Assembly: GCA_040877935.1 (NCBI GenBank) | Contig: JBBDNB010000057.1 | Location: forward strand, 127,813 to 191,812 | Direction of reading: 5' to 3' | Source: Chitinophagales bacterium | GTDB taxonomy: Bacteria > Bacteroidota > Bacteroidia > Chitinophagales > CAIOSU01 | Length of the DNA: 64,000 bases | In this document: piece after piece, positions 36,901-48,300 of the stretch | Layout of the letters: each line of letters opens with the position of its first letter | How positions within the stretch are numbered: position 1 is the first letter of the stretch | Position numbers and translations under genes: made by a program | The notes under the pieces: model-generated | The model's input: the letters and a program-made list of their open reading frames with translations, nothing else | What the model was told of the DNA's origin: nothing | Databases searched by the model: none

Positions 36901-39900
36901 ACAATTGGAACAATGGCTTGTTTGGTGACAGTATTCGCTTGACAATATATACCGACAGTACCTTAATTCTTACCGCTATCGATTCAAATTCATGCCAGGG
37001 CACAGATACGGTAAATATTGAAGCAATGTCTTTGCCCAATGCCAGCGCAGGTGTAAATGATTCAGTTTGCCTGGGAGAAAGCGGTACTTTAAATGCATCA
37101 GGTGGAGATCAGTATTTGTGGAATGAAGGCACTTCTACTGCTCAATTGACGGAAACAGTAGCAGTTACAACTTTATTTACAGTTGAGGTGACCGACAGCA
37201 ATTCCTGTACTGCAAGCGATAGCGCTTATATAGTGGTTCGTCCGCAACCCATTGCCGATGCAGGCAATAATGATACGATTTGCCTTGGAGAAACAGGACA
37301 GCTTATTGGAAGTGGAAGCGGGAATCTGAGCTGGAGCAATGGCAATACCGGATCCTTGATGCTTGACAGCCCACTGGTGACCACAGATTATGTATTGACC
37401 GTTACAGATGTTTACAATTGCCGGGCTTTTGATACAGCAAGTATTTTTGTGGATGATTTTACCAGTGCAGGCATACTAAAAGCAGACACGATTTGTGAGG
37501 GAGATACTGCAGTTTTGGAAGTCTTTGGAGGTGTGAATTACAGCTGGAGCAATGGAAGTTTTGACGCTGAAATTTTTGTTACCCCCGTTTCAAATACGGT
37601 GTACCGGGTTACCATTACCAATGATCTTGGATGTACCTTGACTGATAGTGTAGAAGTGGTGGTAAATCCCTTGCCCAATTTGAATATCCCTGACGCCAGC
37701 TTTTGTTTGGGTGGATATACCATTTTGGATGCAAATATTGGCTCGGGAGCCAGCTATTTGTGGTCAACCGGTTCAACTACCGATACCATTAAAGTACACA
37801 GTGCGGGGGAATACACAGTAATAGCGGAAAGTAGTTTTGGATGCCAGGCTTTTGATACTGTACAAACGAGTGTTGATACTGCTCTGGTAGTTGAGCTGAT
37901 CAGCGATTCACTGTGCGATGGCCAGGTTCATATTTTGGATGCAGGAAATCCCGGAGCCTCATATTTGTGGAACACAGGTGATACAACGCAAACTATAGAG
38001 GTAGATCAAAGCGGAACCTTCACCGTAGAAGTTACCGATCCTTTCGGTTGTATGGGTTTTGATACTGCTGATGTGTTTTTCTTTCCGCGCCCTTTAGCTG
38101 ATGCAGGGGCAGATAAAGAAATCTGCGAAGGTGACACTGCTTTATTGATTGCCAGCGGGGCTGTGGATTATGAATGGAGCAATGGAATAAGCAGCGACAG
38201 CAATTATGTTGCTCCTTTATCCAATACTGTTTACAGTGTAATTGTTACCGACAGCAATGGCTGCAAGGATACGGCATCGGTGAATGTACAGGTTAACCCA
38301 TTGCCTGTTGTTTCAGCAGGAGCTGATGTTGAAGCCTGTTTTGGTGATACTTTGACATTGAATGCGAGTGGTGCAGTGAATTACATATGGAGTAATGGAG
38401 TAGCCCAGGCCCAGAATACCATTATAGCTTTACAGGATTCCATGTTGATTGTACAGGCAAGTGATACAAATTTCTGTGATGTATTTGATACTGTTAATGT
38501 TTTCGTAAATCCATTACCGGTAGCTGATGCAGGGCAAAGTGACAGCATCTGTTTGGGAGATACCACAATGCTTGTAGCTTCCGGTGGCGCTTTTTATCAA
38601 TGGAGCAATGGATTTTCAAATGACACCATTTTTGTGAGCCCTGTGAATACCTCCATTTACAGGGTGAGTGTAAGTGATAGTTTTGGATGCACGGCAGTGG
38701 ATTCTGTTGAGGTATTTGTAAAACCAGTTCCTGTGGCAAATGCGGGTTCCGATCAGCAAATATGTTTTGGGGATTCCGTGCAATTAACTGCAAGTGGTGG
38801 TGATGCCTACCTTTGGAGTACAGGTGATACTTCCGCCCAGATCAAAGTAGCTCCCACAACTGATCAAGATTATGTGCTTGAGGCCATCAACAATTTTGGC
38901 TGCACTGACTTTGATACGGTATTGGTTGAAGTAGAAAGCCAGCCTCAACTTGTATTGACTCCTGATACAGCTGTTTGTGAGGGAAGTTTTGTCGAATTGA
39001 ATGTTTCAGGTGCGGCAACTTATTCCTGGAGCAATGGAGCAAGTGGCAGTTCAATTTCTGTACAAATCAATTCGGATACAGTTTTTTCTGTAACAGGAAC
39101 AAACACTTTTGGATGTGTGAGTCAGGATTCAGTTGAAATACAAAGTATAGCACCTCCCGTAATCAGTGTTTCAAACGATACGGCTGTATGTATTGGAAGT
39201 ACTGTGGTGCTTGAAGCTTCAGGAGCTGTAAATTACCTGTGGTCAAATGGAAATTCAGGAGCGCAAATAAGCATCAATCCGTTAAATTCAAATTATTATA
39301 CTGTTTCGGCAAATGATGTAAAAGGTTGTACTACTGTTGATTCCGTATATGTTGAAGTTTATGAGCTGCCGGTGTTTGAATTAAATGACCAGACATTTTG
39401 CACCGGTGGAGGAACCACATTGCCTGGGCCTTCCGGTGATTCCCAATACAACTGGAATACAGGCGATACTTCACAGCATATTTTCGTGAATACGGTTGGG
39501 GTTTATACGCTTTCCGTCACGGATTCCAATTTGTGCAGCTATACGGATACTGCCGAGGTCAGTGACAGTTCGGTTTTGGTAATTGCAATTCCCGACCAGG
39601 ATATATGCAGTGGACAGATTGCTGTATTGGATGCCGGATATCCTGATGCGCAACATCAATGGTCAACGGGAGACACTGGGATGACCATGACAACAGATTC
39701 AGCAGGAATATTTACCGTTTATGTGCAGGATACTTTTGGTTGTGAAGGTTTTGATACTGTTGAGGTCAATTTATTCAGCAACCCTGCTGTCTTTATTGGG
39801 AGTGATACTGCTGTTTGTGAAGGCACTGCACTGGGCTTTGCATACAGTCCTGTGGGCACTTCAATCTGGAATGGCATGGATACCAATTCGGTCTTTTCAT

Positions 39901-42062
39901 TTAGCGCAGCTACTGATACCATGCTTACAATTCAATACATCGACACCAATTCCTGCCAGGGTTTTGATACGGTTAATATTGGTGTTTATGAAAATCCTGA
40001 CCTGGAATTGTTTGCCCCCGATTCTGCCTGCCAGAATTCAGAAATATCTTTATTGGCAGCAGGCAATGGAGATTTAAAATGGTTTAACAGCGATACGACT
40101 ACTTCTACAGAGGTGATTTTATCCCAAAGCAATTATTTCTGGGCAGAACTCACAGATTCCAATACCTGTGTTACAAGAGATTCAGTATTTGTAAAAGCAT
40201 TGCAATTGCCACAGCCCAATGCGGGTGTGGATACTTTTGTTTGTTCCGGTGATACCATAAATATCAGCGGAAGTGCAGGAGTTGGCAATCTGGTTTTTTG
40301 GAACACCGGTGATTCAACGCTTGATATCAGTTTGAGCCCGGCACAGTCACACAATTTGGTCTTTTTTGAAATCGACAGCAATAATTGCCTGGGATCTGAT
40401 ACTGCATTGCTTGAAGTTTCGGCATTGCCTGCGATTACTTTCAATGGTTTGAAATCAAAATATTGTATTGGAGATACCATTGCGGTATTGGACATTCAAC
40501 CTTCTAATGGAAATTTAAGCGGAGTGGGAATCTCTGGATTTACATTTGATCCCAATGCAGTTCCTTTGGACAGCACATTGACATTGAGGTATGAAATTAC
40601 CGATACTTTCGGTTGCAGCAATAGCAGTGAAAAACAAACCATTGTGTATCCTTTGCCGGAACCTGAACTGAGTATATCGGATACCGGTTTTTGTGAAAAT
40701 CTTACGCCTGTTAGTTTGAGCGGAGCTCCCTTTGGTGGCCAATTCAAAGGCCCGGGCGTAAGCAATGATATTTTCATTCCTTTCTATGCAGGGGCAGGTA
40801 GGCATCTGATACAATACAGCTTTTCTGACAGCAACCAATGTGTAGCGGCAGATTCACAGTATGTTACAGTCTATCCATTGCCTCAACCCGCAATTGATAC
40901 TTTGCCTGAGGAAGTTTGCGTGGATGCACCTGCTTTGGAAATTGGGCTGAGCCATACGGGAGGCACATTGCAGGGTAAAGGACTGTCCGGTGATTCGCTG
41001 TTTGTTCCTTCCCAAGCTGGGGTTGGAGGGCCTTATGCCTTGGTATATTCCTATACCGATTCTAATAATTGCTCCAATTTCACCTTTCATGAAATTACTG
41101 TAAAAGCATTGCCTGTACTGAATTTCACAGGAGTAAAAGATGTCTATTGTGAAGGTATGGATACTGTGTTGCTTTCAGCAAGTCCGGAAGGTGGTTATTT
41201 CAGCGGATTGGGTGTGGATTCCTCAACTTCAACTTTAGTATTTGATTCAGTGCTTAAGCAAAGTACGCTTAGTTATCATTATTACGATAGCAGCAGTAGC
41301 TGTGCCAATAGTATTTCAAAAACAGTACAACAATCTGAAAACCCGGAAGTCAATTTTGTGAATGCTACGGATAGTTTCTGTGCTGATGTTTCTTTTGTAG
41401 AACTCCGGGCTGAACCTGCCGGTGGTATATTTAGCGGCAGCGGGGTGAATAATGATGTTTTTAGACCTCAAACTTTGGTAGCGGATTCAAGCTACACTTT
41501 AAAATATACTTATACTGATTCCAACAATTGCCGATCTGAAGCAAATGCAAGATATTATATACATGCCTTGCCAGAAGTAGCAATTTTAAATGAAGATTCA
41601 TTTTATTGCCAGGGGGAAATCCAACTGGTAGCAAGTCCTGAAGGTGGATACTTTACAGGTGCCGGTCAATATAATGGCGTGTTGTATCCTAAAGAATTTG
41701 CTCCAGGAAAATATGAAATTACATATACATACCAGGATGAAAATGCATGCCTGAACAAAACCCAAAGAATTTTCGAGTTTGATAACTGCACTTCAATTGA
41801 AGCCAATGTTATAGACGTAAACCTAAGTGTTTATCCCAATCCATTCAGTTCATTTATAAATATAGAATTTGGAGCAGCAAAAGTACAAAGACTTCAATTG
41901 ACTGATATCAGCGGCAAAGTGATCCTGGATCGGCAAATATTGGATTCATCGGGTGAAATTACACTGCAAATCAACGAAGCACTTAGTGATGGTGTTTATT
42001 TTCTTGGCATTTATACTGCCGAACAGCACATTGTTAAAAAACTCCTCAGGCAAGGCGATTGA
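33951..42062 (+). CDS. Giant secreted PKD/Ig-like repeat protein with T9SS domain
   Basis: 2703 aa. Signal peptide about residues 1-28, then a lectin-like beta-sandwich region (to about residue 225). Eight PKD domains follow in tandem, each with a WxWDFGDGxTSxxxNPxHxY core (DNA about 34,850-36,820). About seventeen SprB-like repeats come next (ADAG-D--IC-GD---L-ASGG--Y-WSNG pattern, about 36,820-40,440), then six or seven YC/GGxFSGxGV repeats like those of the upstream paralogue. The C-terminal sorting domain is LSVYPNPFSSFINIEF ... GVYFLGIYTAEQHIVKKLLR. SprB-type repeats suggest a cell-surface adhesin, perhaps used in gliding or attachment; no motor genes are nearby to confirm it. Confidence 0.9.
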   Translation: MKKSSTVKALFLLLFLCLIVQSLEVKAQCNFSSEYTTPFGWQSVGTTIGISGGSLNFNQTPGSPQTEHFYRQTVCPLNDDNWQAQFSFRLDTGNLMGHALLFLSNSNTNPSSSPGIGAYIFSDASNPTQLILVAQDNSNFYTSLGGPALEIEQDSIYHIVLERVNMGAARLSVFKDSLRQNPVAGSPIDLSFPGQNIVGLDYVIHGNNDQLPGVDFLTGAIEYLDIKDGCSAKIIGQDTVCSGQNFTYELNTANSYQWNTGESSRQITRSFSADQMLIGTITDTNQCSASDTLQIKVFDMPNAAFTASDYNSSKVPFNVNFTNNSTNANKWFWDFGDGNTSTDENPSHTYNSYGDFTVSLVAIDSSSGCADTAYAQINIEVISADFTSEATVGCGSTVIQFEDLSTGPITNWFWVFGNGSISTDRNPVAIYPNPGTYQVSLTVTDGVNTDTKTINGYIEIGSEASAPIVQFTADTTTSCTNDLSVQFTDQSQNAAAWFWEFGDGDTSHQQNPQHYYDSAGDYSVKLQVTNTLGCVRDTTYEDYIVIDPPRADFNASPSNACGPFTTNFEDLSYSADSIVSWFWDFGDGQTGNTQNPTHLYASTGVYLVTLTIEDENACSDSFTDTLRSGSIKPDADFTAAPSRVCIGEPVQFTDQSIDANQWFWDFGDGGALITQQNPVYSFADTGDYTVTLIACNDGCCDTISKMQDIEVIEPIAVFSADEPVGCSVPHQVQFSDESFSPSNWSWDFGDGNTSSQQNPQHTYQNIGMYTVTLIVQDTITLCQDTFTSNINIDTAQTNFAAFPLNGCTPLLVQFADNSRNPVAWNWDFGNGSTATVRNPLHTYVDSGSYDITLVTEIQNGCRDTLVRSDMITVVEPDIQISASVQSGCAPLTVDFENLTNGTANQFWDFGNGDTSDLKSPTVTFTQPGIYDITLQVEDINGCSNTEIFTQYIEVFDLPELTVSEDTAVCFGSQLDIFASGADTYNWNNGLFGDSIRLTIYTDSTLILTAIDSNSCQGTDTVNIEAMSLPNASAGVNDSVCLGESGTLNASGGDQYLWNEGTSTAQLTETVAVTTLFTVEVTDSNSCTASDSAYIVVRPQPIADAGNNDTICLGETGQLIGSGSGNLSWSNGNTGSLMLDSPLVTTDYVLTVTDVYNCRAFDTASIFVDDFTSAGILKADTICEGDTAVLEVFGGVNYSWSNGSFDAEIFVTPVSNTVYRVTITNDLGCTLTDSVEVVVNPLPNLNIPDASFCLGGYTILDANIGSGASYLWSTGSTTDTIKVHSAGEYTVIAESSFGCQAFDTVQTSVDTALVVELISDSLCDGQVHILDAGNPGASYLWNTGDTTQTIEVDQSGTFTVEVTDPFGCMGFDTADVFFFPRPLADAGADKEICEGDTALLIASGAVDYEWSNGISSDSNYVAPLSNTVYSVIVTDSNGCKDTASVNVQVNPLPVVSAGADVEACFGDTLTLNASGAVNYIWSNGVAQAQNTIIALQDSMLIVQASDTNFCDVFDTVNVFVNPLPVADAGQSDSICLGDTTMLVASGGAFYQWSNGFSNDTIFVSPVNTSIYRVSVSDSFGCTAVDSVEVFVKPVPVANAGSDQQICFGDSVQLTASGGDAYLWSTGDTSAQIKVAPTTDQDYVLEAINNFGCTDFDTVLVEVESQPQLVLTPDTAVCEGSFVELNVSGAATYSWSNGASGSSISVQINSDTVFSVTGTNTFGCVSQDSVEIQSIAPPVISVSNDTAVCIGSTVVLEASGAVNYLWSNGNSGAQISINPLNSNYYTVSANDVKGCTTVDSVYVEVYELPVFELNDQTFCTGGGTTLPGPSGDSQYNWNTGDTSQHIFVNTVGVYTLSVTDSNLCSYTDTAEVSDSSVLVIAIPDQDICSGQIAVLDAGYPDAQHQWSTGDTGMTMTTDSAGIFTVYVQDTFGCEGFDTVEVNLFSNPAVFIGSDTAVCEGTALGFAYSPVGTSIWNGMDTNSVFSFSAATDTMLTIQYIDTNSCQGFDTVNIGVYENPDLELFAPDSACQNSEISLLAAGNGDLKWFNSDTTTSTEVILSQSNYFWAELTDSNTCVTRDSVFVKALQLPQPNAGVDTFVCSGDTINISGSAGVGNLVFWNTGDSTLDISLSPAQSHNLVFFEIDSNNCLGSDTALLEVSALPAITFNGLKSKYCIGDTIAVLDIQPSNGNLSGVGISGFTFDPNAVPLDSTLTLRYEITDTFGCSNSSEKQTIVYPLPEPELSISDTGFCENLTPVSLSGAPFGGQFKGPGVSNDIFIPFYAGAGRHLIQYSFSDSNQCVAADSQYVTVYPLPQPAIDTLPEEVCVDAPALEIGLSHTGGTLQGKGLSGDSLFVPSQAGVGGPYALVYSYTDSNNCSNFTFHEITVKALPVLNFTGVKDVYCEGMDTVLLSASPEGGYFSGLGVDSSTSTLVFDSVLKQSTLSYHYYDSSSSCANSISKTVQQSENPEVNFVNATDSFCADVSFVELRAEPAGGIFSGSGVNNDVFRPQTLVADSSYTLKYTYTDSNNCRSEANARYYIHALPEVAILNEDSFYCQGEIQLVASPEGGYFTGAGQYNGVLYPKEFAPGKYEITYTYQDENACLNKTQRIFEFDNCTSIEANVIDVNLSVYPNPFSSFINIEFGAAKVQRLQLTDISGKVILDRQILDSSGEITLQINEALSDGVYFLGIYTAEQHIVKKLLRQGD

Positions 42063-42241
42063 TTTTATAAATGAGTATGCAGTATAGTATACGGCTACTA
42101 ACTTATGGGATAAAAATTTATAAAACATCCCTTTCTATCAACTTAATTTTTCCTTAGAATATACTTTCCTCAACAGTTTACTTGTGCAAGGGGACATAAA
42201 AATTCTTTTTGCTAAATTTTTCCATAAGTGGGTAAATATTA

Positions 42242-42249
42242 TATCTTTG
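42242..42249 (+). promoter_or_regulatory. Predicted -7 element upstream of the largest giant gene
   Basis: TATCTTTG matches TAnnTTTG exactly, 66 bp before the ATG at 42308. No TTG lies 17-23 nt upstream. It excludes the TTG at 42251 as a start, since that would be within the promoter. Confidence 0.4.
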
Positions 42250-42307
42250 TTTGAGTCTGAATTCAATTTCAGACATGTCCAAACTTAATAACAAAAACAA
42301 CAGAGCT

Positions 42308-45300
42308 ATGAATACTTACTGGATTCAAAGGATTGTATTTGCTGTATGCAGCATTTTCCTAATTTCTATTTTACCTGTCAATGCACAGGTTGTGATCAAT
42401 GAGATTGACTATGACCAACCCGGAACAGATGAATTTGAATTTATCGAACTGTTAAACACCGGAGGCTCAACTGTCAGTCTTGACACTTTTTACCTTGAGC
42501 TCTATAACAGTGGTACGGAATCGGTCTATAACCTAATAGAACTGCCGGATTCCCTGCTTGCTCCCGGAGAGTACTTTGTTATTTGTGGAAATGCGAGCAA
42601 TGTTACCACATGTAACTTTGAAGCTACTCCAGGGACGGACTTAATACAAAATGGGCCAGCTGATGCAGCGGCCCTTTTTCATGTAGCTGGGGATACTACA
42701 GTAGTGGCAGTTACTGATGACGGTTTTAATACTGCCTATGTTTTTGGAGGTTTTGCCTCTAATCCAGATGTCCCAGTTAGAAGAGGAGAAACTTATGTTG
42801 TCGATTTAACAGCACCGGGACATCCATTTTGGGTGAAAACTGCACCTACTACCGGTACTGGTGATCAGTATAACGATGGTGTTACAAATAATGGAATAGA
42901 TGATGGTTTAATAACATTTACCATTCCTTTTGATGCTCCTGATACGCTGTATTACCAATGTGAATTTCACAGCCCAATGGGCGGAATGCTCTTAGTCAGC
43001 AATACATACAGCGATGCTGTGAGTTATGATGGCGATGCTGGGGCACCTTATGTAGAAGGAACGGCTTTTTCAGGCGCTGACAACAATACCGATGATTACC
43101 TTGGGGTTTCCCGTTTTCCCGATGGAGCAGATACCGATGACAATGATGCGGATTTTAGTTTAAGGTGTATTACGCCCGGAGCTGCAAACAGCTCAGACAA
43201 TACAGGATGTGCCAATCCTTATCAAACTGTATGTGAAGCACCCGATACGGTATATTTTGATAATATTACAACCACTAGTGCTACTGCCTATTGGGATCCT
43301 GCCAACAGTGGCAGTGCAGGGTATTTACTTGAAATTGTTCTTGAAAATGATCCACCAGCTGGTAATTACCAGGCATACACTGATACATTTGCATCATTGC
43401 CTCCTGGTGCTGGAATGTTGCCCTCGGGCACTACTTTTGACGTTTATATTGTTGAAGTATGTAGTTCTGCTCCCGGAGATACAAGTGCTGTTGCCGGACC
43501 ATTCCAGTTTACAACTCTTTCTGAATGTGATGAACCCACTACATTGTCATCACAAGATGTTACTTCTGATGAAGCGACTTTATTTTGGACATCAGGCGGT
43601 GGTTTGAATGCAGATTCATACATAGTTGAATATGGACAAACAGGATTTACGCCCGGGACTGGAGCATTTGAAACTCCTACCGATACCTTTGCAAATTTAA
43701 CAGGGTTAAATGCAAATACAGATTATGACTTTTATGTAACTCAAGTTTGTGGAACAAATCCCGGAGATACAAGTGTTGCAGTTGGTGCGCAAAGTTTTAC
43801 TACATTGTGTAATGTTTTTGGATTTCCTTTTTTAGAGGATTTTGAGAGTGGAAGTTCCAGCTTAAGTTGCTGGTCTCAAGACGTTGTTGGTGCCGGATGG
43901 CAAATTACAAGCAATCAGGCCAATAGCGGGTCTCAGAGCTATTATCACAATGATGACTCAGGGGCTCAGTCTGATAGGTTAATTTCTCCTGCAATAGATT
44001 TAACCGGAGCCGTCAATCCCCAATTGGTGTTTTGGGAGTACGATAACTTCTCTTCTTTTTATGACAATCATGAAGTAGCCATTTCAACAGACGGAGGCTC
44101 TACATGGAGTGCACCTATTTACAACCAAGCTGGAGTTGAAGATACATGGACAGAAGTAGTCCTGGATGTTTCAGCCTATGCTGGCCAAACCATACATGTA
44201 GGCTTTTTGTATGAAGGGGATTTTTCAGATGAGTGGTATATTGATGATTTTGAATTAAGGGAAGCACCAACATGTGTAGCACCTACTGCATTATCTGCCC
44301 AAAATATAAGCGTTGATGAAGCAACTGCAATATGGACTGCTGGAATAGGAGCCGTTTCTTATATAGTAGAATTCGATACAGTTGGTTTTAATACAGGAGA
44401 AGGTACCCTGGTGGCTGTAAATGATACCTTTGCTGTGCTCAGCGGATTGGATGCCAATACCGATTATGAATTTTATGTAAGCCAGGTTTGCGGCACAAAT
44501 CCCGGAGACACAACAACTGCTGCGGGACCAGAGGCATTTACTACACAATGTGCTGCTTTAATGGCTCCTTATTCTGAAAACTTCGACACAACTGGCGGAA
44601 CGGTTATTCCTGATAATGGCCCTTTACCGGATTGTTGGACTGGAATTGTTGTAGATGCTTCAGGAACAGCAACATTAGAAGTTGATATAGCAGGTGACAA
44701 TGGTGGATCGCCAAGTCCTGCAATTTCATCCCCTAACATAATAGAATTAACAACTGATGATGCTGGTGATACGGTTGTATTGGTATCCCCTGCATTTAGT
44801 GATTTAGGGGCTCAGGATAAACGTATTCGTTTTTATGCTCAGAGAGATGATCATTTAGGTGATCTGTTTATCGGAACAATGACGGATGCCAACGACCTAA
44901 GTACCTTTATGCCATATGATACTATTTTAAATAGTGAGTTGTTGGACGGAACCTGGGCGGAGTTTACTGTCAATTTTGATACTTATGCCGGAGGTACAGC
45001 ACATATTGCTTTCATGCAAATAGAACCGAATCCCTTTAGTGATACATACATTGATAATTTTGTTTACGAAAAAATTCCATCTTGTTTTGCTCCTACAGCT
45101 TTATCAAGCCAGGGTATCACAGAAAGTGAAGCAAGTGTATACTGGACATCAGCATCTGGAGCAGCTTCTTTTATAGTTGAATACGATACAGCTGGATTTA
45201 CTCCTGGTAGTGGAAATATAATGACTCCAACAGATACATTTGTGAATTTGAGTGGACTTGATGCAAATACAGCGTACGATTTTTATGTTACCCAGGTTTG

Positions 45301-48300
45301 TGGAACAAATCCCGGAGATACAAGTGCAGTGGCTGGCCCTGTAAGTTTTACAACCGAATGCGAGGCGGTTGCATCATTCCCATGGACGGAAACATTCGAG
45401 AACTCATCCACTACGCGCAGTTGCTGGGCGAACATCTATGAAAGCGGAACGGCTGATTGGACTTATGATATAGGTTCAAGTGGAGGAGCTATAAGTGCTC
45501 CGTTTGCAGGAGCCTTGAATGCCCGTTTTGTAAGCCAGAGCGGAACGAACAACCCCGCAACCAAGCTGGTAAGCCCGGTATTGGACCTGAGCGGCCTTAC
45601 AAATCCGGAAGTGGAGTTTTATTATGGCCAGGAGGAATGGTTTGGCGATCAAAACACGCTCCATGTATTTTATAGGGTAAGCCCCTCCGACCCATGGGTC
45701 TTGATAGCGGACTATACTTCTGAGGCAGCAGTCTGGACTCAGGAAACGCTTCTTTTGCCCAATCCATCTTCTACCTACCAGTTGGCTTTCGAGGGAAGGA
45801 ACAATTATGGAAGGGCCAACGTACTGGACAACGTAACGGTACAGGCAGGCCCAAGCTGTCCGCCCGTAACGGATTTGACCGTTTCTAATATTACCGCATC
45901 GGAGGCTACCTTGTCCTGGACACCGTCAAATAGCGACACGAGCTACTTGGTGGCATACGATACAACAGGTGCTGCATTTGAGGACATGAACAATGTTTTC
46001 GCGACCAGCAACGCTTCTTTGAACATAAGTGGCCTGGATGCCAGTACGGAATATGATTTTTATGTAGTGGGCGTCTGTGGAACAAATGTGGGAGACTCAA
46101 CATTGGTCGGCCCTGAAACTTTCACTACTACCGCGGCATGTGATGTTCCTACGGCATTGTCAACCCAAAACATAAGTTCAGATGAAGCAACTGCTACATG
46201 GACTGCAGGAACGGGTGCTGTCTCTTATATAGTGGAATATGACACCGCAGGATTTACTCCCGGTGATGGAAACGTATTGACCCCAACGGATACATTTGTC
46301 AACCTGACAGGCCTGGATGCTCTTACGGAGTATGAGTTTTATGTAACGCAAGTATGCGGCACAAATCCTGGAGATACAACAGCAGCAGTTGGTCCCGAGA
46401 CATTTGCTACACTTTGTGCAGCTGTAATGGCTCCTTATCAGGAAAATTTTGATGGGTCAAGCTGGACACCCGGTACTGGATTTGATAATTCCGGTGATGC
46501 AATCGACCCGTGTTGGTCACGTAATCCTGCAACCAGTTCCGACTTTTTCTGGGGAACCAGAACAGGCACCACAGGCAGTGGTTCAACTGGACCTGATAGT
46601 GATAATACTACAGGCAGTGGCAATTATATCTTTACCGAAGGTTCAAATGGTGGAACAGGAGATATTGCTACTATTACAAGTCCTCAGATCGACTTGAGTT
46701 CATTGACTGTTCCACAGTTGTTGTTTGCCTACCATTTCTATGGTGCCAATACCGATAGTTTCTGGGTTGAAGTTTATGATGGTACTGTTTGGACGCTTAT
46801 CGATACTATTACCGGGACACAACAGACAGATAACAGCGATCCATGGTTGATCAGAGAACTTGATCTAAGTGCTTTTGCGGGTTCAACCGTACAAGTTCGC
46901 TTTAGTGCCATAAGGGGAACCAGCTTTAATGCAGATTATGCCCTGGATGATATTTGGATTCGGGAGACTCCTTCCTGTATTGTGCCATCAAGCCTTGCGG
47001 CTCAGGATATTACAGAAACGGAAGCCACATTGTTTTGGACGGCATCTCCAGGTGCTGCCTCATTTATTGTAGAGTATGATACTGCAGGCTTTACGCCCGG
47101 TGATGGCAATGTTTTGACCCCTACCGATACATTCGTAAACCTAACAGGCTTAAGTGCCAGTACAGATTACGAGTTTTATGTCACCCAGGTATGTGGTGCA
47201 AATCCGGGAGATACCAGTTTTGTTGTAGGACCTGAAAGCTTTAGGACTGCTTGTGGTGTGGAACTGGCTCCATTCTTTGAGAATTTTGACGGTGCTGTAT
47301 GGGTTGCTGGTTCAGGCTTTAATAATGCCGGAAGCGAAATAGACCCTTGTTGGACAAGTAATCCACCTTTAAGCCCAGACTATTATTGGGGAGTTGGTGA
47401 AGGAACAACAGGTACTAGCTTTTCAACTGGGCCTGATGGTGATAACACAACAGGTATCGGTAATTATGTTTTCACAGAATCATCCAATGGTTCTACAGGA
47501 GATATAGCAACTTTTACCAGTCCTCAGATTGATTTAAGCCCTTTGACTGTACCTCAATTGTTGTATGCGTATCACTTTTATGGAGCAACTATTGATACTT
47601 TCTTAGTGTCAGTTGATGATGGAAACGGATATGTATTCATTGACACAATAATAGGTGAACAACAGGCAGACAATCCCGAACCATGGTTGATTCGTGAGTT
47701 GGATTTGAGTGCCTTTGCAGGAGCTACTGTAAATGTTCGCTTTACAGCCAGAAAAGGCGGCACGAGCTGTGATTACGCCATAGATGATTTTTGGATAAGA
47801 GAAACACCTTCATGTAATGTCCCAACAGCATTGTCTAGTCAGGATATTACTGAAAATAGTGCGACAGTTTCTTGGACTGGAACCTCTGGTGCAGTTTCTT
47901 ATATCTTAGAATACGATACAGCAGGTTTTACTCCGGGTGATGGTAATTTTATCACACCTACAGATACTTTTTCCAACTTAACTGGATTAATGTCTAATAC
48001 AGAATATGATTTTTATGTAACCCAGGCCTGTGGTACGAATCCGGGAGATACTAGTTTACAGGTTGGGCCTGCTACTTTTACTACATCATGTAATGCATTT
48101 ACAGCTCCTTATAGTGAGAATTTTGATTCCATTGCTGGAGTGGTTATACCGGATAACGGTCCTTTACCGGATTGTTGGACAGGTATAGTGGTGGATGCTT
48201 CAGGAACAGCGACATTAGAAGTAGATGCTGCAAATAATTCAGGAGCACCTTCTGACCCAATATCTGAGCCCAACTTTATAGAGATTACAACTGATGATGT

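Noticed and set aside
42251-42307. Upstream TTG or ATG starts of the largest giant gene
   Set aside because: The TTG lies just behind the -7 element, and the ATG at 42275 adds a hydrophilic stretch before the signal peptide. The ATG at 42275 is not fully excluded.
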